A stretch of DNA of 64,000 bases from JAENVU01 sp038250905 (GCA_038250905.1 JBBSBV010000001.1:124001-188000); one strand, 5' to 3'. Shown: positions 52,301 to 61,558, numbered from the stretch's first letter. The notes: a model not told the origin generated them from the letters alone. A program made the numbers and translations.

Positions 52301-53575
52301 TCAGCAGGCGGCCGGTCCACCCTGCGCGAAGGTGGCAACCGGGCAATAGGTGCCACTGGGTGCGTAGATACCCATGGTCGAGGTCGCCAATGCTCCCGGC
52401 GCGAGCTTGATCGCCGACTCCGCGAAATCCGGGCTGGCCAGCATGTTGCGCAGGAGCAGCAGCATGTCCACCTTCGTACTGCTCCAGTCGAGCCAGGTGA
52501 CGCCGTTCGCCGCGGTCGCGTTGGCCGGCCGTTCGGCGCGGGTCGAGACCACGAACACGTAGTTGCCGTCGACATCGAGCTTCACCGACTCGTCGGCGAC
52601 ACAGGCCGACACCGGATACGGCTTGCGGTACTCGTTCGTGCACATCGACCAGTAGCGCACCTGCTCCTGTCCCGAGATCACGGCACCCGCGCGCGTGTCT
52701 GGGAACGTGGGCGCATGCCCTCGCACCACCACCAGGCGCCCCGGCTCGTAGTGCGTGATCGTGGCCACGTAGACGTTGTCGGAGTTGGGGTACAGGTTGT
52801 TGCCGTTCGATTCCGGCCGGATGAACACCGGCTCGGATGGCGCGGGCCGATCGGTGGCCGGTCCGTTCTTGCGCACGATCGCCTCGCCGTTCGGCGACTT
52901 ACCCTGCTTCGCACAGGTCGCATACGAAGTACGCGTGCCGTCGGACCGCAGGAGCGTGACCGCGGGGAGCCCACCGCCACCGGTGGGATCCGTCGCCCGG
53001 TCGGGCACGTACACGCGGTAGATCAGCGTCCCGGCGACCACACCGGCCGCGCCGTCCTTGCCCGTGCCGAGTGGCCGAACCGCCGCCGCGGTCGCCACGG
53101 CAGTCGTCGTCGATGCGGCAGCCACCGCGCTGACCGTGTTCGTCGCGCTCGAAGCGGCCGAGCGGACCTGCACCCGGTACCGACGCTTCGGACCACTGTT
53201 CCGCGTCGCCGGTGCGAAGGGGTTGGAACTGCCGGGGTCCGGAAGGATGTCGCGGTCGGTCAGGACGCCGATCTCGCCACCACTCGGTCCGTACGTGATG
53301 AACGACAGGTACCGGGCCTGGGGGAAGGTCCCGCGGAGTTCGAGGTTCTCGCCCGGCGCCAGGCGATAGGTCAATACCCAATAGGTCGCGTTCGTGTCGG
53401 GATAGGCAATGTTGTTGACGGCCCGGTTCGCAATAGTCGGCCAGGCGCACGGCGCACCGGCGCGGTTCGGTGCCGGAACCTGCTTCGTGGCGGTGGAACT
53501 CGAAGCGCACGAGACCATGGAGACCGCCAGGACGGTGATGACGATGGCGGGGCGGAGGGAACGACGGGTGCGCAT
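52301..53575 (-). CDS. Secreted lipoprotein of unknown function
   Basis: The 424-residue protein has a lipoprotein signal at residues 1-23 (basic MRTRRSLRP, hydrophobic core, lipobox MVSC, Cys23). The first domain contains PDTNATYWVLTYRLAPGENLELRG and ARYLSFITYGP, a beta-rich pattern that recurs in actinobacterial exported proteins. A Thr/Ala-rich stretch (about 130-180) looks like a linker, and at least six further Cys could form disulphides. No catalytic motif is recognised. A longer frame to 53728 would lack a signal peptide at its start and was rejected. Confidence 0.82.
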   Translation of the reverse strand: MRTRRSLRPAIVITVLAVSMVSCASSSTATKQVPAPNRAGAPCAWPTIANRAVNNIAYPDTNATYWVLTYRLAPGENLELRGTFPQARYLSFITYGPSGGEIGVLTDRDILPDPGSSNPFAPATRNSGPKRRYRVQVRSAASSATNTVSAVAAASTTTAVATAAAVRPLGTGKDGAAGVVAGTLIYRVYVPDRATDPTGGGGLPAVTLLRSDGTRTSYATCAKQGKSPNGEAIVRKNGPATDRPAPSEPVFIRPESNGNNLYPNSDNVYVATITHYEPGRLVVVRGHAPTFPDTRAGAVISGQEQVRYWSMCTNEYRKPYPVSACVADESVKLDVDGNYVFVVSTRAERPANATAANGVTWLDWSSTKVDMLLLLRNMLASPDFAESAIKLAPGALATSTMGIYAPSGTYCPVATFAQGGPAAC

Positions 53576-53678
53576 GCGGGTTGCTCGCTCCACTGTCGCT
53601 CCGTTCTGCCACGCCGTCCGAGCCCAACCGAGGCTAGTGGTGGCGTCGAAGCCACATCCGACGCGGTAGAAACGTCGC

Positions 53679-54569
53679 GTGGCCACACCGTCGGACTTCC
53701 GCATGGGCATCGTCACGCCGGTCGTCACCCGACTCCCCGGCGCCCACGCAACGTGGGAGGAGACGGCCGGTATCGCCGATATCGCGACCGTCGTCGCCGC
53801 GGCCGAGCAGCTCGGCTACGACTTCTGCACCTGCAGCGAACACGTGGCGGTGCCGCTCTCGGTCGCCTCGGTCCGCGGCGGCACCTATTGGGATCCCCTC
53901 GCGGTGTTCGGCTACCTCGCGGCGCAGACGCACTCCATCAGGTTCGCGACGTTCGTGCTGGTCCTCGGCTACCACCACCCCCTCGCGATCGCGAAACGAT
54001 ATGGCACCCTCGATGTCGTGAGTGATGGACGGCTGATCCTCGGCGTGGGCTCCGGCTCCCTCGAGGAGGAGTTCGCACTACTCGGCGCCGAGTTCCCCGG
54101 GCGCGGGCCGATCGCGGACGACGCGCTGCGCGCGCTCCGGGCCGCGCTGGGGCAGGCGCAGCCGGGCTACGACGGTGACCACTTCTCGTTCCACGACCTG
54201 CTCGTCGAACCCCACGCGATTCAGGCGCACGTGCCGCTGTGGGTCGGGGGCCGTACCGCCCGGTCACTCCGGCGCGCCGTCGAGCTCGGTGACGCATGGG
54301 CGCCGTTCGGTCTGCGGACGGCCGACCTCGACGACCTGCTCACCCGGGCCCGGGATACACCGGCCTGGTCCGCGCGCGATCGCCCCGTCGAGGTGCTGCT
54401 GCAGAACGACCGCCCGTGGGACCCGCTGGCGGAACCCGATCGGGTGGCCGAACAACTCGGACGTATGCGGGAGATCGGCGCCACCGGCCTCGCCGTCCGG
54501 CTGGTCCACCATTCGGTGACGCACTACTGCGAGCAACTCGCCGCCCTCGGATCGATCCCGCGACCATGA
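53679..54569 (+). CDS. LLM-class (probably F420-dependent) oxidoreductase
   Basis: The 296-residue TIM-barrel protein is of the luciferase-like monooxygenase superfamily. It shows RFATFVLVLGYHHPLAIAKRYGTLDVVSDGR and GVGSGSLEEEF, which bind the F420 or FMN phosphate, and PLWVGGRTARSLRRAVELGDAW. In Actinobacteria this subgroup mostly uses reduced F420. Its stop overlaps the ATG of the fused electron-transfer flavoprotein (ATGA), so the two are coupled; the oxidoreductase may be an electron donor or acceptor for that flavoprotein. GTG 53679 is preceded by TAGAAA 6 nt upstream; ATG 53703 is an alternative start. Confidence 0.9.
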   Translation: MATPSDFRMGIVTPVVTRLPGAHATWEETAGIADIATVVAAAEQLGYDFCTCSEHVAVPLSVASVRGGTYWDPLAVFGYLAAQTHSIRFATFVLVLGYHHPLAIAKRYGTLDVVSDGRLILGVGSGSLEEEFALLGAEFPGRGPIADDALRALRAALGQAQPGYDGDHFSFHDLLVEPHAIQAHVPLWVGGRTARSLRRAVELGDAWAPFGLRTADLDDLLTRARDTPAWSARDRPVEVLLQNDRPWDPLAEPDRVAEQLGRMREIGATGLAVRLVHHSVTHYCEQLAALGSIPRP

Positions 54570-56362
54570 GCCTTCGCATCGCCGTCCTGGTCAAGCAGAT
54601 CCCGGCCTTCGAGGAGATGACGCTCGGGCCCGACGGTCGGCTCGTGCGCACGGGACTCGATCTCGAGATGAGCGCCTACTGCCGGCGCGCGGTCGCGCAG
54701 GGCGTCGCCCTGGCCGGCGCGCACGACGGATCGGTCACCGTGCTCACCCTCGGCCCGCCGACGGCTGAGGACACGCTTCGCGAGGCGATCGCGTGGGGCA
54801 CCGACCACGGCGTCGAGACCCACGGGGTGCTCGTGAGCGATCCGGCATTCGCCGGTTCGGACACCCTGGCCACGGCGCGAGCCCTCGCGGCGGCGCTCGA
54901 TCACCTCGGGCCGTTCGATCTCGTCCTCACCGGCCGCAACTCGGTCGATGCCGATACCGGCCAGGTCGGGCCCGAGATCGCGCAGCTCCTCGGCCTGCCG
55001 TTCGTGACCGGCGCCCGCCACCTCACCCTCACCGAGGACGTGCTCGACATCCGGGCCGAGCACGACGACGGCTGGGCCCAGTTGCGGGTGTCGCTCCCGG
55101 CCATCGTCAGTACCGCCGAGCGACTCATCGATCCGTGCAAGGTCGATCCGGACGGCCGTGCCGCGGTCCCCGCCGAACGGATCCGCGTGGTGACCGCCGC
55201 CGAACTCGGGCCGGGTCCGTGGGGGCAGGCAGCAAGTCCGACCCGCGTGGGCGAGACGCGCCATGTCCCGTCGGCGCGGCTGGGCCGTCGCGATCCCATC
55301 GCCCCGATCGCCGAGCAGATCGAAACCGCGGTCGCACTCCTCCTCGAGCGTCACGCACTCGATCCCGCGTCCGACGCCGACCTCGACCGTGGTCAGGTGG
55401 CCGCGGTCGCCGACCTCCAAGCCGTCGAGATCGGGGTGATCGTGGAGCCCGACCGCCACCACCTGACACGCGAATTGCTGGGTGCGGCGCGCGACCTCGA
55501 CGCGTCGCCAGTGGCGCTCGTGACCGAGCCACTCGATCCCGATGCGATCGACCAACTCGGCGCGTGGGGTGCCGATTCGATCGTGCATCTCGAAGGCATC
55601 ACCCTCGCCAACGAGCAGGACACCGCCGCCGGCGTCGTGGTCTGGGCCCGTGCCATCGATCCGTGGGCGATCCTCGCGCCGGGTACCGCATGGGGCCGGG
55701 AGGTCGCGTCCCGCACTGCTGCCGCCCTCGGAACCGGACTCACCGGCGATGCCGTCGAACTCGACCGCGACGCCGACGACCTCGTCGCCTGGAAACCGGC
55801 ATTCGGCGGGCAGATCGTTGCCGCGATCCGCTGCGCCGTCCGGCCGCAGATGGCGACGGTTCGGGCGGGCGTGCTCCCCTGCCGCGCCCCCCGCGTGCAC
55901 ACACCCCCGGTCACCGTGATCCCGTTGGAGTCGCAGAGTCGCGTGGAGATCCTCGCCCGGACCCGCGACGACGACCTCGACACGCTCGCGGACGCACACG
56001 CGGTCGTGGGCGTCGGCCAGGGTGTGGACCCGGGCGACTACCCGAGCCTCGATCCGCTTCTCGCCGCGCTGGGTGCCGAACTCGCGGCCACCCGCAAGGT
56101 CACCGACCAGGGATGGCTCCCGCGGGCTCGCCAGATCGGCATCACCGGTCGCACCATCACCCCGCGCGTGTTCGTGAGCATCGCGAGTAACGGGAAGTTC
56201 AACCACATGGTCGGTGTACGGACCGCCGGCACCATCCTGGCCATCAACGCCGACCCCGAGGCCCTGGTCTTCGCCGCATCCGACATCGGCATCATCGGCG
56301 ACTACCGCGAAGTCGTTCCACTGCTGGTGGCCGCACTTGCCAATCGCGAGTCGACGGGCTGA
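54566..56362 (+). CDS. Electron-transfer flavoprotein with beta and alpha subunits fused
   Basis: The 598-residue protein begins as EtfB (residues 1 to about 255: RIAVLVKQIPAFEEM, then DLVLTGRNSVDADTGQVGPE and an AMP-site region). It continues as EtfA (about 270-598: IGVIVEPDRHHLTRELLGAA). It ends in the FAD domain with GITGRTITPRVFVSIASNG, ILAINADPEALVFAASDIG and IGDYREVVPLLVAAL. ETF carries electrons from acyl-CoA dehydrogenases to the quinone pool through ETF-QO. Separate subunits are the rule, so the single-chain form is notable. It is coupled to the LLM oxidoreductase upstream; no ETF-QO gene is in the window. Confidence 0.93.
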   Translation: MSLRIAVLVKQIPAFEEMTLGPDGRLVRTGLDLEMSAYCRRAVAQGVALAGAHDGSVTVLTLGPPTAEDTLREAIAWGTDHGVETHGVLVSDPAFAGSDTLATARALAAALDHLGPFDLVLTGRNSVDADTGQVGPEIAQLLGLPFVTGARHLTLTEDVLDIRAEHDDGWAQLRVSLPAIVSTAERLIDPCKVDPDGRAAVPAERIRVVTAAELGPGPWGQAASPTRVGETRHVPSARLGRRDPIAPIAEQIETAVALLLERHALDPASDADLDRGQVAAVADLQAVEIGVIVEPDRHHLTRELLGAARDLDASPVALVTEPLDPDAIDQLGAWGADSIVHLEGITLANEQDTAAGVVVWARAIDPWAILAPGTAWGREVASRTAAALGTGLTGDAVELDRDADDLVAWKPAFGGQIVAAIRCAVRPQMATVRAGVLPCRAPRVHTPPVTVIPLESQSRVEILARTRDDDLDTLADAHAVVGVGQGVDPGDYPSLDPLLAALGAELAATRKVTDQGWLPRARQIGITGRTITPRVFVSIASNGKFNHMVGVRTAGTILAINADPEALVFAASDIGIIGDYREVVPLLVAALANRESTG

Positions 56363-56366
56363 GACA

Positions 56367-56458
56367 GCCACTCCCGAGCTGGAGCTTGCGGAGGCGAGCA
56401 GCCGCGGAGCCAGCCCCACGAAGGACATGACCGTCAGGAGTCCGAGCGGAGCGGCCGT
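56367..56458 (-). repeat. Dispersed 3'-end palindromic element, copy 5
   Basis: Between convergent genes. Read on the minus strand it shares CTCCTGACGGTCATG, CTGCTCGCCTCCGCAAGCTC and GCTCGGGAGTG with copy 2 at 19391. Confidence 0.8.
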
Positions 56459-57889
56459 TCAGTCGGTGATCTCGCCCGCAAGTTTCTCGAGGACGTCGAG
56501 TTCTTCGCCGAGGTAGTCGATGAGCGACCAGACGTCGGGAACCATGTCGCGGTCGGCGACGAGACCGAAGTCGAGGTTGCCGTTGTAGGACATCAACGTC
56601 ATGTTGAGCCCGACGCCGTCGACGATGGTCGAGATCGGGTAGATGCCCTGCATCCGCGCGCCGCTCATGTACAGCGGGAACTGCGGTCCCGGAACGTTCG
56701 AGATGATCACGTTGAAGGGCAGGTTCACGCGGTCCATGAGGCGGGCCCGGGCGATGACCCGGCTCGCAGTGCCGAGAACCGACGGCGGCGTGAACTGGGC
56801 GAAGTCCTGGAGCAGGCTGGCCGGGAGGGCCCCGTGTTCGTGCTTGGCCACCGCCATCTCACCCTGCATGGCCGCCAGCCGGTCCCGCGGGTCGGCGGCA
56901 TCGGTCGGGAGTACCGCGACCATCGCCGACACACGGTTGCCACCGGCTCCGGACTCACTGTCGTCGCGCACCGACACCGGCACCATTGCCAGCAGCGGGA
57001 GATCCGGCAAGGCGTCGTGATCGATCAACCACCGGCGTAACGCGCCGGCACACATCGCCATGACGACGTCGTTGACGGTGGCCCCGAACGCGTTCTTCAC
57101 CGTCTTCACTGAACTGATCGGCAGCGACCCGAACGCGAACCTCCGGTGCGAAGTGATCACCCCGTTGAAGGCGGTACGCGGCGCCTGTACCGCCGGACGC
57201 GAGAGCACATCGTCGCGACGCTTGATACCGGGTGCGTTGAGCGCGAAGTTGCGCATGATCGAACCGAGGGCGGGGACGGAGTTGCGGGCGATGCGCATCC
57301 CGACCCGCGGTTGGGTCATCGCGCCGAGCAATCCGCGGGCGAACATCTCGCGCTGACTCGGTTCACGTTCCCACTGCCACTGGGTCGACGGCGGTGGCGT
57401 GGGCACCGGCTCCGGCTCGACGTCGAGCAGGACGCCGAGGATCTCGGCGCCGGCGACACCGTCGATGCACGAGTGGTGGATCTTGGTGAGCTGCGCGATA
57501 TGGCCACCCTCGAGGCCTTCGATGATGTACATCTCCCACAACGGCCGGGTCCGGTCGAGGTGCCGGGCCGCGATCCGCACCGCGAGTTCGGCGAGTTGTC
57601 CCCGGTCCCCCGGCGGCGGCACCGCGATGTGTCGCAGGTGGTAGCCGAGATCGAAGTCGGGGTCCTCGATCCAGTACGGATGGTCGATACCGAGCGGAAC
57701 GTCGACGAGGCGGCGCCGGAACGGCGGGACCAGATGCAGCCGCGACTCGATGAGCGCGCGGATCTCCTCGTAGCCCACCGGGTGCGGCGCGGTCGCCGGA
57801 TCGAAGATCGCGAGCGACGCCACATGTCCGTAGGTCGTGGGTGTCTCCATGCGGAGAAAGCTGCTGTCGAGTCCCGTGAGCTGTCGCAT
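56459..57889 (-). CDS. Wax ester synthase/diacylglycerol acyltransferase (WS/DGAT)
   Basis: The 476-residue bifunctional acyltransferase esterifies diacylglycerol or fatty alcohols with acyl-CoA to form storage lipid. The catalytic motif HHSCIDG (His138-His139) is intact. The N-terminal LTGLDSSFLRMET and C-terminal NVIISNVPGPQFPLYMSGAR are diagnostic, and GATVNDVVMAMCAGALR is the second conserved block. GGAGG lies about 10 nt before ATG 57889; a longer frame to 58114 was rejected. It gives the cell a sink for acyl-CoA made in the surrounding pathways. Confidence 0.95.
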   Translation of the reverse strand: MRQLTGLDSSFLRMETPTTYGHVASLAIFDPATAPHPVGYEEIRALIESRLHLVPPFRRRLVDVPLGIDHPYWIEDPDFDLGYHLRHIAVPPPGDRGQLAELAVRIAARHLDRTRPLWEMYIIEGLEGGHIAQLTKIHHSCIDGVAGAEILGVLLDVEPEPVPTPPPSTQWQWEREPSQREMFARGLLGAMTQPRVGMRIARNSVPALGSIMRNFALNAPGIKRRDDVLSRPAVQAPRTAFNGVITSHRRFAFGSLPISSVKTVKNAFGATVNDVVMAMCAGALRRWLIDHDALPDLPLLAMVPVSVRDDSESGAGGNRVSAMVAVLPTDAADPRDRLAAMQGEMAVAKHEHGALPASLLQDFAQFTPPSVLGTASRVIARARLMDRVNLPFNVIISNVPGPQFPLYMSGARMQGIYPISTIVDGVGLNMTLMSYNGNLDFGLVADRDMVPDVWSLIDYLGEELDVLEKLAGEITD

Positions 57890-57939
57890 GGAATGGGCCT
57901 CCGAGGGATGTGGTGGAAAGCAGCCTAAGAGACGACCAC

Positions 57940-57945
57940 TACCCT
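57940..57945 (+). promoter_or_regulatory. Leaderless-type -10 box (TACCCT) of the gene at 57954
   Basis: TACCCT lies 8 nt before GTG 57954. Confidence 0.5.
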
Positions 57946-57953
57946 CTGCTGGC

Positions 57954-58868
57954 GTGGCAGCCCTGCACCGGACCTTGAGAGCCTTCTGGATCGCGATCTT
58001 CGCGAGCGTGCCGATCGCCTGCGCCCCGATCTTCAACGCCACGTGCAACCACACGCTGGTCACGTCGTCGGCCGGACCGATCACCGACCCCGCACTCACC
58101 GAGATCTCGGGCATTCACGCCGGCGTGCACAACCCAGGGATCTGGTGGGTCCACAACGACTCGGGAGACACGGCACGCGTCTTCGCCCTCGACGGCACGG
58201 GTGCCGTACGGGGTACGTACTCCTTCCCCGCGACCACGGCGCTCGACTGGGAGGACATCGCCGTCGTTCCCGGAACCACCCCGGGGTCGGGCACGATCTA
58301 CGCCGCCGATATCGGTGACAACGCCAAGACCCGCACCGAGATCCAGCTGTACCGGGTGGCCGAGCCCGACGTCCCGCTCACCGGTCCGGCGACCACGGCC
58401 ACGCTCCCCGCGGTCGACACGCTGCACCTCACCTACCCGGACGGCCCGCACGACGCCGAGGCACTCGTCGTCGACCCCGTCTTCGGCGACACCATGATCA
58501 TCGCCAAGTCATTGACCGGCGGGACGGTGAACGTGTACCAGGCGCCGGCCGATCTCGCGGCCGGGAGCACGACGGCGCTCACCAAGGTCGGCCAACTCGT
58601 TCTGGGCGGGGGGCTCGCCAACGCGGTGACCGCGGCCGACGTCACCCTCGACGGCAAGGCCGTCGCGGTACGCACCTACGGCAGCGTGCTCGTGTTCAAT
58701 CGCGACCTGAACGGCAAAGTGTGGGCTGCGCTCGGCGGCTCGCCGTGCACCGCACCACTTCCGAGTGAGGTGCAGGGCGAAGCCGTCGGGTTCCGGCCCG
58801 ACGGTCGCCAACTCGCCACCGTGAGCGAGGGCGTCAACCAGACGTTGCACCTCTCGACCGTTCCGTAA
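57954..58868 (+). CDS. Exported beta-propeller-like protein
   Basis: The 304-residue protein is read from GTG 57954. Residues 5-25 (LRAFWIAIFASVPIACAP) form a signal peptide that may end in a lipobox (PIAC). The mature part has repeated beta segments: GIWWVHNDSGDTARVFALD, WEDIAVVPG, GTIYAADIGDNAKTR and EALVVDPVFGDTMIIAKS. This is the pattern of propeller-type proteins that bind ligands or act as lactonase/phytase-like enzymes. I cannot name the function. It ends 10 nt from the convergent DoxX-like gene. Confidence 0.82.
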   Translation: MAALHRTLRAFWIAIFASVPIACAPIFNATCNHTLVTSSAGPITDPALTEISGIHAGVHNPGIWWVHNDSGDTARVFALDGTGAVRGTYSFPATTALDWEDIAVVPGTTPGSGTIYAADIGDNAKTRTEIQLYRVAEPDVPLTGPATTATLPAVDTLHLTYPDGPHDAEALVVDPVFGDTMIIAKSLTGGTVNVYQAPADLAAGSTTALTKVGQLVLGGGLANAVTAADVTLDGKAVAVRTYGSVLVFNRDLNGKVWAALGGSPCTAPLPSEVQGEAVGFRPDGRQLATVSEGVNQTLHLSTVP

Positions 58869-58878
58869 CCGCGGGCGG

Positions 58879-59406
58879 TCAGCTCGTCTCCGGGTCCTTC
58901 TTCACCGGACGCCAGAAGACGGCGAGCAGCGCCACCGCACCGCCGACGCCGGCTATCGCGGCGATCAGGATCCCCTTCCAACCGAACAGCCAGGTCGAGT
59001 CGATCTGGTAGTCGATCGACCACTTGAGGGCGCCGATTCCCGCCAGCGCGAACGCAGCGAGCATCAGCGTGAGCACGTACTCGTAGCCCTCCCCCGGCCG
59101 GAAGATGAAGAACCCGTTCTTCAGGTGGTTCGTGATCAGCGCGACGAACATCACACCGATGACTCCGGCCGCCGCGAGCGGCGTCAGGAAGCCGAAGATC
59201 AGCATCACTCCCGCGCCGAGCTCCGTGAGGCTCGCGAGCCATGCGTGCAGGATGCCCGGCTTCATCCCGAGCGATTCGAACCATCCGGCCGTGCCCTGGA
59301 TCTTGCCGCCCCGAAAGATGTGGTTGTAGCCGTGGGCGATCATCACGACCCCCAGCGCGATACGCAGGATCAGCGCCCCTGCGTATACCCCCTCGTAGTT
59401 GTGCAC
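58879..59406 (-). CDS. DoxX-like membrane protein
   Basis: The 175-residue protein has four to five hydrophobic helices. The N-terminal LILRIALGVVMIAHGYNHIF and LASLTELGAGVMLIFGFLTPLAA are typical of the DoxX family, small quinone-linked membrane proteins of mostly unknown role that in some species affect membrane integrity and redox stress. GTG 59406 has GAGGGAG 6 nt upstream; the longer frame to 60648 runs antisense through other genes and was discarded. Confidence 0.88.
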   Translation of the reverse strand: MHNYEGVYAGALILRIALGVVMIAHGYNHIFRGGKIQGTAGWFESLGMKPGILHAWLASLTELGAGVMLIFGFLTPLAAAGVIGVMFVALITNHLKNGFFIFRPGEGYEYVLTLMLAAFALAGIGALKWSIDYQIDSTWLFGWKGILIAAIAGVGGAVALLAVFWRPVKKDPETS

Positions 59407-59520
59407 GACGTCTCCCTCGGTTGTGCGAGCCCGTGAACCTACCGTGGCCCGCGTCGGGGTGCGCGACTTCGCGGTCGCTACCGCGTACGGTGCGCAGTTC
59501 CCGACGACTGCGGAGTATTC

Positions 59521-59721
59521 GTGGATCTCTCCACCCTCGAACCCATTTCGATGACCTGCCCACGTTGTGGCGAGTCCGCGGTGCAACGCCTCTACGGCCC
59601 CTGCGCCGCCTGTGTGGTGCAGCTGTACGCCAAGTACCCGGGCGTGGCGCGTGAGATGGAAACCGAGGAGTACGTCCCGAAGATGAACGTCACCCCGAAC
59701 GCGGTCGCCACCAAGGACTGA
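59521..59721 (+). CDS. Small zinc-ribbon protein
   Basis: The 66-residue protein starts at GTG 59521. Two CxxC knuckles (CPRC and CAAC, about residues 13 and 28) form a zinc ribbon, followed by a charged tail. Conserved short proteins like this are common in Actinobacteria and have no known role. It is upstream of the amidohydrolase gene by 75 nt and has its own start. Confidence 0.78.
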   Translation: MDLSTLEPISMTCPRCGESAVQRLYGPCAACVVQLYAKYPGVAREMETEEYVPKMNVTPNAVATKD

Positions 59722-59796
59722 CGGGTCTCGCGCCCCGGGTCGCGGCGGGCGACCTAACCTGACGCGGACGTCAGCTTTCGCAGTTCGGGGGACCCC

Positions 59797-60984
59797 ATGC
59801 AGACCGAGGACATGATCCTGGTGAGCGTCGACGACCATGTCGTCGAACCACCCACGCTGTTCGACAACCACCTCCCCGACAAGTGGAAGGACGCGGCGCC
59901 CAAGAGCGTGCACCGCGACGGCATCGACGTCTGGGAGTTCGAGGGCAACGTGATCCCCAACATCGGGCTCAACGCCGTCGCCGGGCGGCCACCCGAGGAA
60001 TACAACATCGAGCCGACGTCCTTCGCCATGATGCGCGCCGGTTGCTACGACATCCACGAGCGCGTGAAGGACATGAACCGCAACGGCGTCCTCGGTTCGA
60101 TGTGCTTCCCGAGCTTCGTCCAGTTCTGCGGCCAGCTGTTCTCGAAGTCCAAGGATCTCGACACGTCGATCCATCTGCTGCGTGCGTACAACGACTGGCA
60201 CATCGACGAGTGGTGCGGCACCTATCCCGGCCGGTTCATGCCGTTGTCGGTCCCCCCGATCTGGGACCCGCAGTTGATGGCCGACGAGGTCCGGCGGGTC
60301 GCGAAGAAGGGCTGCCACGCGGTCACGTTCTCGGAGAACCCGTACAAGCTCGGCTGGCCACACATCTTCGGCGACCACTGGGACCCGTTCTTCGCCGCGT
60401 GTGAGGACGAGGGCACCGTCATCTGCCTGCACATCGGGTCGAGCAGCACGCAGATCGAGATCGCGCCGGGCGCACCGATCGACGTGATGATCACGTTGAC
60501 GCCACTCAACACCATGCAGGCCGCGACCGACCTCGTGTGGAGTCCGGTACTGCGCAAGTTCCCCAACCTGCAGTTCGCGCTCAGCGAGGGCGGCACCGGC
60601 TGGATCCCGTATTGGCTCGAACGACTCGACTACGTGTACCAGCAGCACCGGTTCTGGACGATGCAGGACTTCGGTGACTCGTCACCCGCGCAGGTGGCCC
60701 GCGACCACTTCTCGTTCTGTTTCATCAGCGACCGGGCCGGCGTCGAACAGGCTGCGGCCATCGGGTACGACAGCGTCACGTGGGAGTGCGACTACCCGCA
60801 CTCCGACTCGAGCTGGCCGAACTCCCCCGAGTCGGTCACCAAACAACTCGCGGGCATGGACGACACGATCGTCAACAAGTTCACCCACGAGAACGCGATG
60901 CGGATCTACCAGTACGACCCGTTCGTCAATGTCCCGCGTGAGCAGGCCACCGTCGGCGCACTCCGCGCCCTCGTCACCGACTGA
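59797..60984 (+). CDS. Amidohydrolase-2 family protein
   Basis: This 395-residue TIM-barrel protein has the actinobacterial amidohydrolase opening SVDDHVVEPPTLF, in which one His of the usual HxH remains. It also has a barrel His in VICLHIGSSS and a late Asp in TWECDYPHSDSSWP. Partial conservation of metal ligands makes it a better enzyme candidate than the tandem paralogues at 62-1878. The family includes decarboxylases and hydrolases of cyclic acids. Its TGA stop is the first three bases of the tandem repeat that follows. The substrate is unknown. Confidence 0.9.
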   Translation: MQTEDMILVSVDDHVVEPPTLFDNHLPDKWKDAAPKSVHRDGIDVWEFEGNVIPNIGLNAVAGRPPEEYNIEPTSFAMMRAGCYDIHERVKDMNRNGVLGSMCFPSFVQFCGQLFSKSKDLDTSIHLLRAYNDWHIDEWCGTYPGRFMPLSVPPIWDPQLMADEVRRVAKKGCHAVTFSENPYKLGWPHIFGDHWDPFFAACEDEGTVICLHIGSSSTQIEIAPGAPIDVMITLTPLNTMQAATDLVWSPVLRKFPNLQFALSEGGTGWIPYWLERLDYVYQQHRFWTMQDFGDSSPAQVARDHFSFCFISDRAGVEQAAAIGYDSVTWECDYPHSDSSWPNSPESVTKQLAGMDDTIVNKFTHENAMRIYQYDPFVNVPREQATVGALRALVTD

Positions 60985-61098
60985 TCGTCACTGGCTGATC
61001 GTCACTGGCTGATCGTCACTGGCTGATCGTCACTGGCTGATCGTCACTGGCTGATCGTCACTGGCTGATCGTCACTGGCTGATCGTCACTGGCTGATC
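60982..61098. repeat. Eight perfect 14-bp tandem repeats plus a partial copy
   Basis: The unit TGATCGTCACTGGC occurs eight times without change (60982-61093), then TGATC. The array lies exactly between two convergent genes and supplies the stop codons of both. Because 14 is not a multiple of 3, it puts stops in every frame of both strands. Confidence 0.97.
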
Positions 61099-61558
61099 AG
61101 CCGCAACAAGGCGTCGCCGAGGCCGACGGCACCGCGATGTTCTCGCCGTACTCGTCGATGTCGTCGTGCTTCACGTACCACTCCCACCGCTGCCCGTCCG
61201 GTGCCTCGAGCCAGGTTTCGGTCTTGGCTGCGAAACAACACTCCGTGTCGGAGACGTCGGTGGTGGCCAGCCCAACGGCGGCGAGGCGCTGCTCGGCATC
61301 GGCGACCGCGGCGGACGACGCGACCTCGACGCCGAGATGGTTCAGCGTGCCGGGCTCCCCCGCGCCCGAGAACAGCACCAGTTTGAGCGGCGGCTCGGCG
61401 ATCGCGAAGTTCGCGTAGCCGTCCTTCACCTTCACCGGTCCGGTCCCGAACATCTTCGAATAGAACGCGATGGCGGCGTCGAGGTCGTCCACGTTCAGGG
61501 CCAGCTGGAGTCGGCCACTGGCGGGGGCTTCGAGGTCGGGGGCGAGTGCGATGGTCAC
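61097..61558 (-). CDS. arsI: Organoarsenical C-As lyase (VOC family)
   Basis: The 153-residue vicinal-oxygen-chelate dioxygenase would remove methyl or aryl groups from trivalent organoarsenicals. It matches ArsI at the expected metal ligands, Gln18 (RLQLALNV), His74 (TLNHLGVEV) and Glu126 (RWEWYV), and at the vicinal arsenic-binding Cys107-Cys108 (DTECCFA). A further Cys pair sits at the C-terminus. It starts at GTG 61558 with GGAG 6 nt upstream; a longer frame to 61651 or 61675 would cover the promoter. It is divergent from arsR and surely under ArsR control. Confidence 0.92.
   Translation of the reverse strand: MTIALAPDLEAPASGRLQLALNVDDLDAAIAFYSKMFGTGPVKVKDGYANFAIAEPPLKLVLFSGAGEPGTLNHLGVEVASSAAVADAEQRLAAVGLATTDVSDTECCFAAKTETWLEAPDGQRWEWYVKHDDIDEYGENIAVPSASATPCCG

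Noticed and set aside
58879..60648. 589-residue minus-strand frame ending in the DoxX-like protein
   Set aside because: Everything before GTG 59406 is antisense to a zinc-ribbon gene and an amidohydrolase gene and resembles nothing.
60982..61098. CRISPR-like array
   Set aside because: Units are directly adjacent 14-mers with no spacers and no cas genes; it is a simple tandem repeat.
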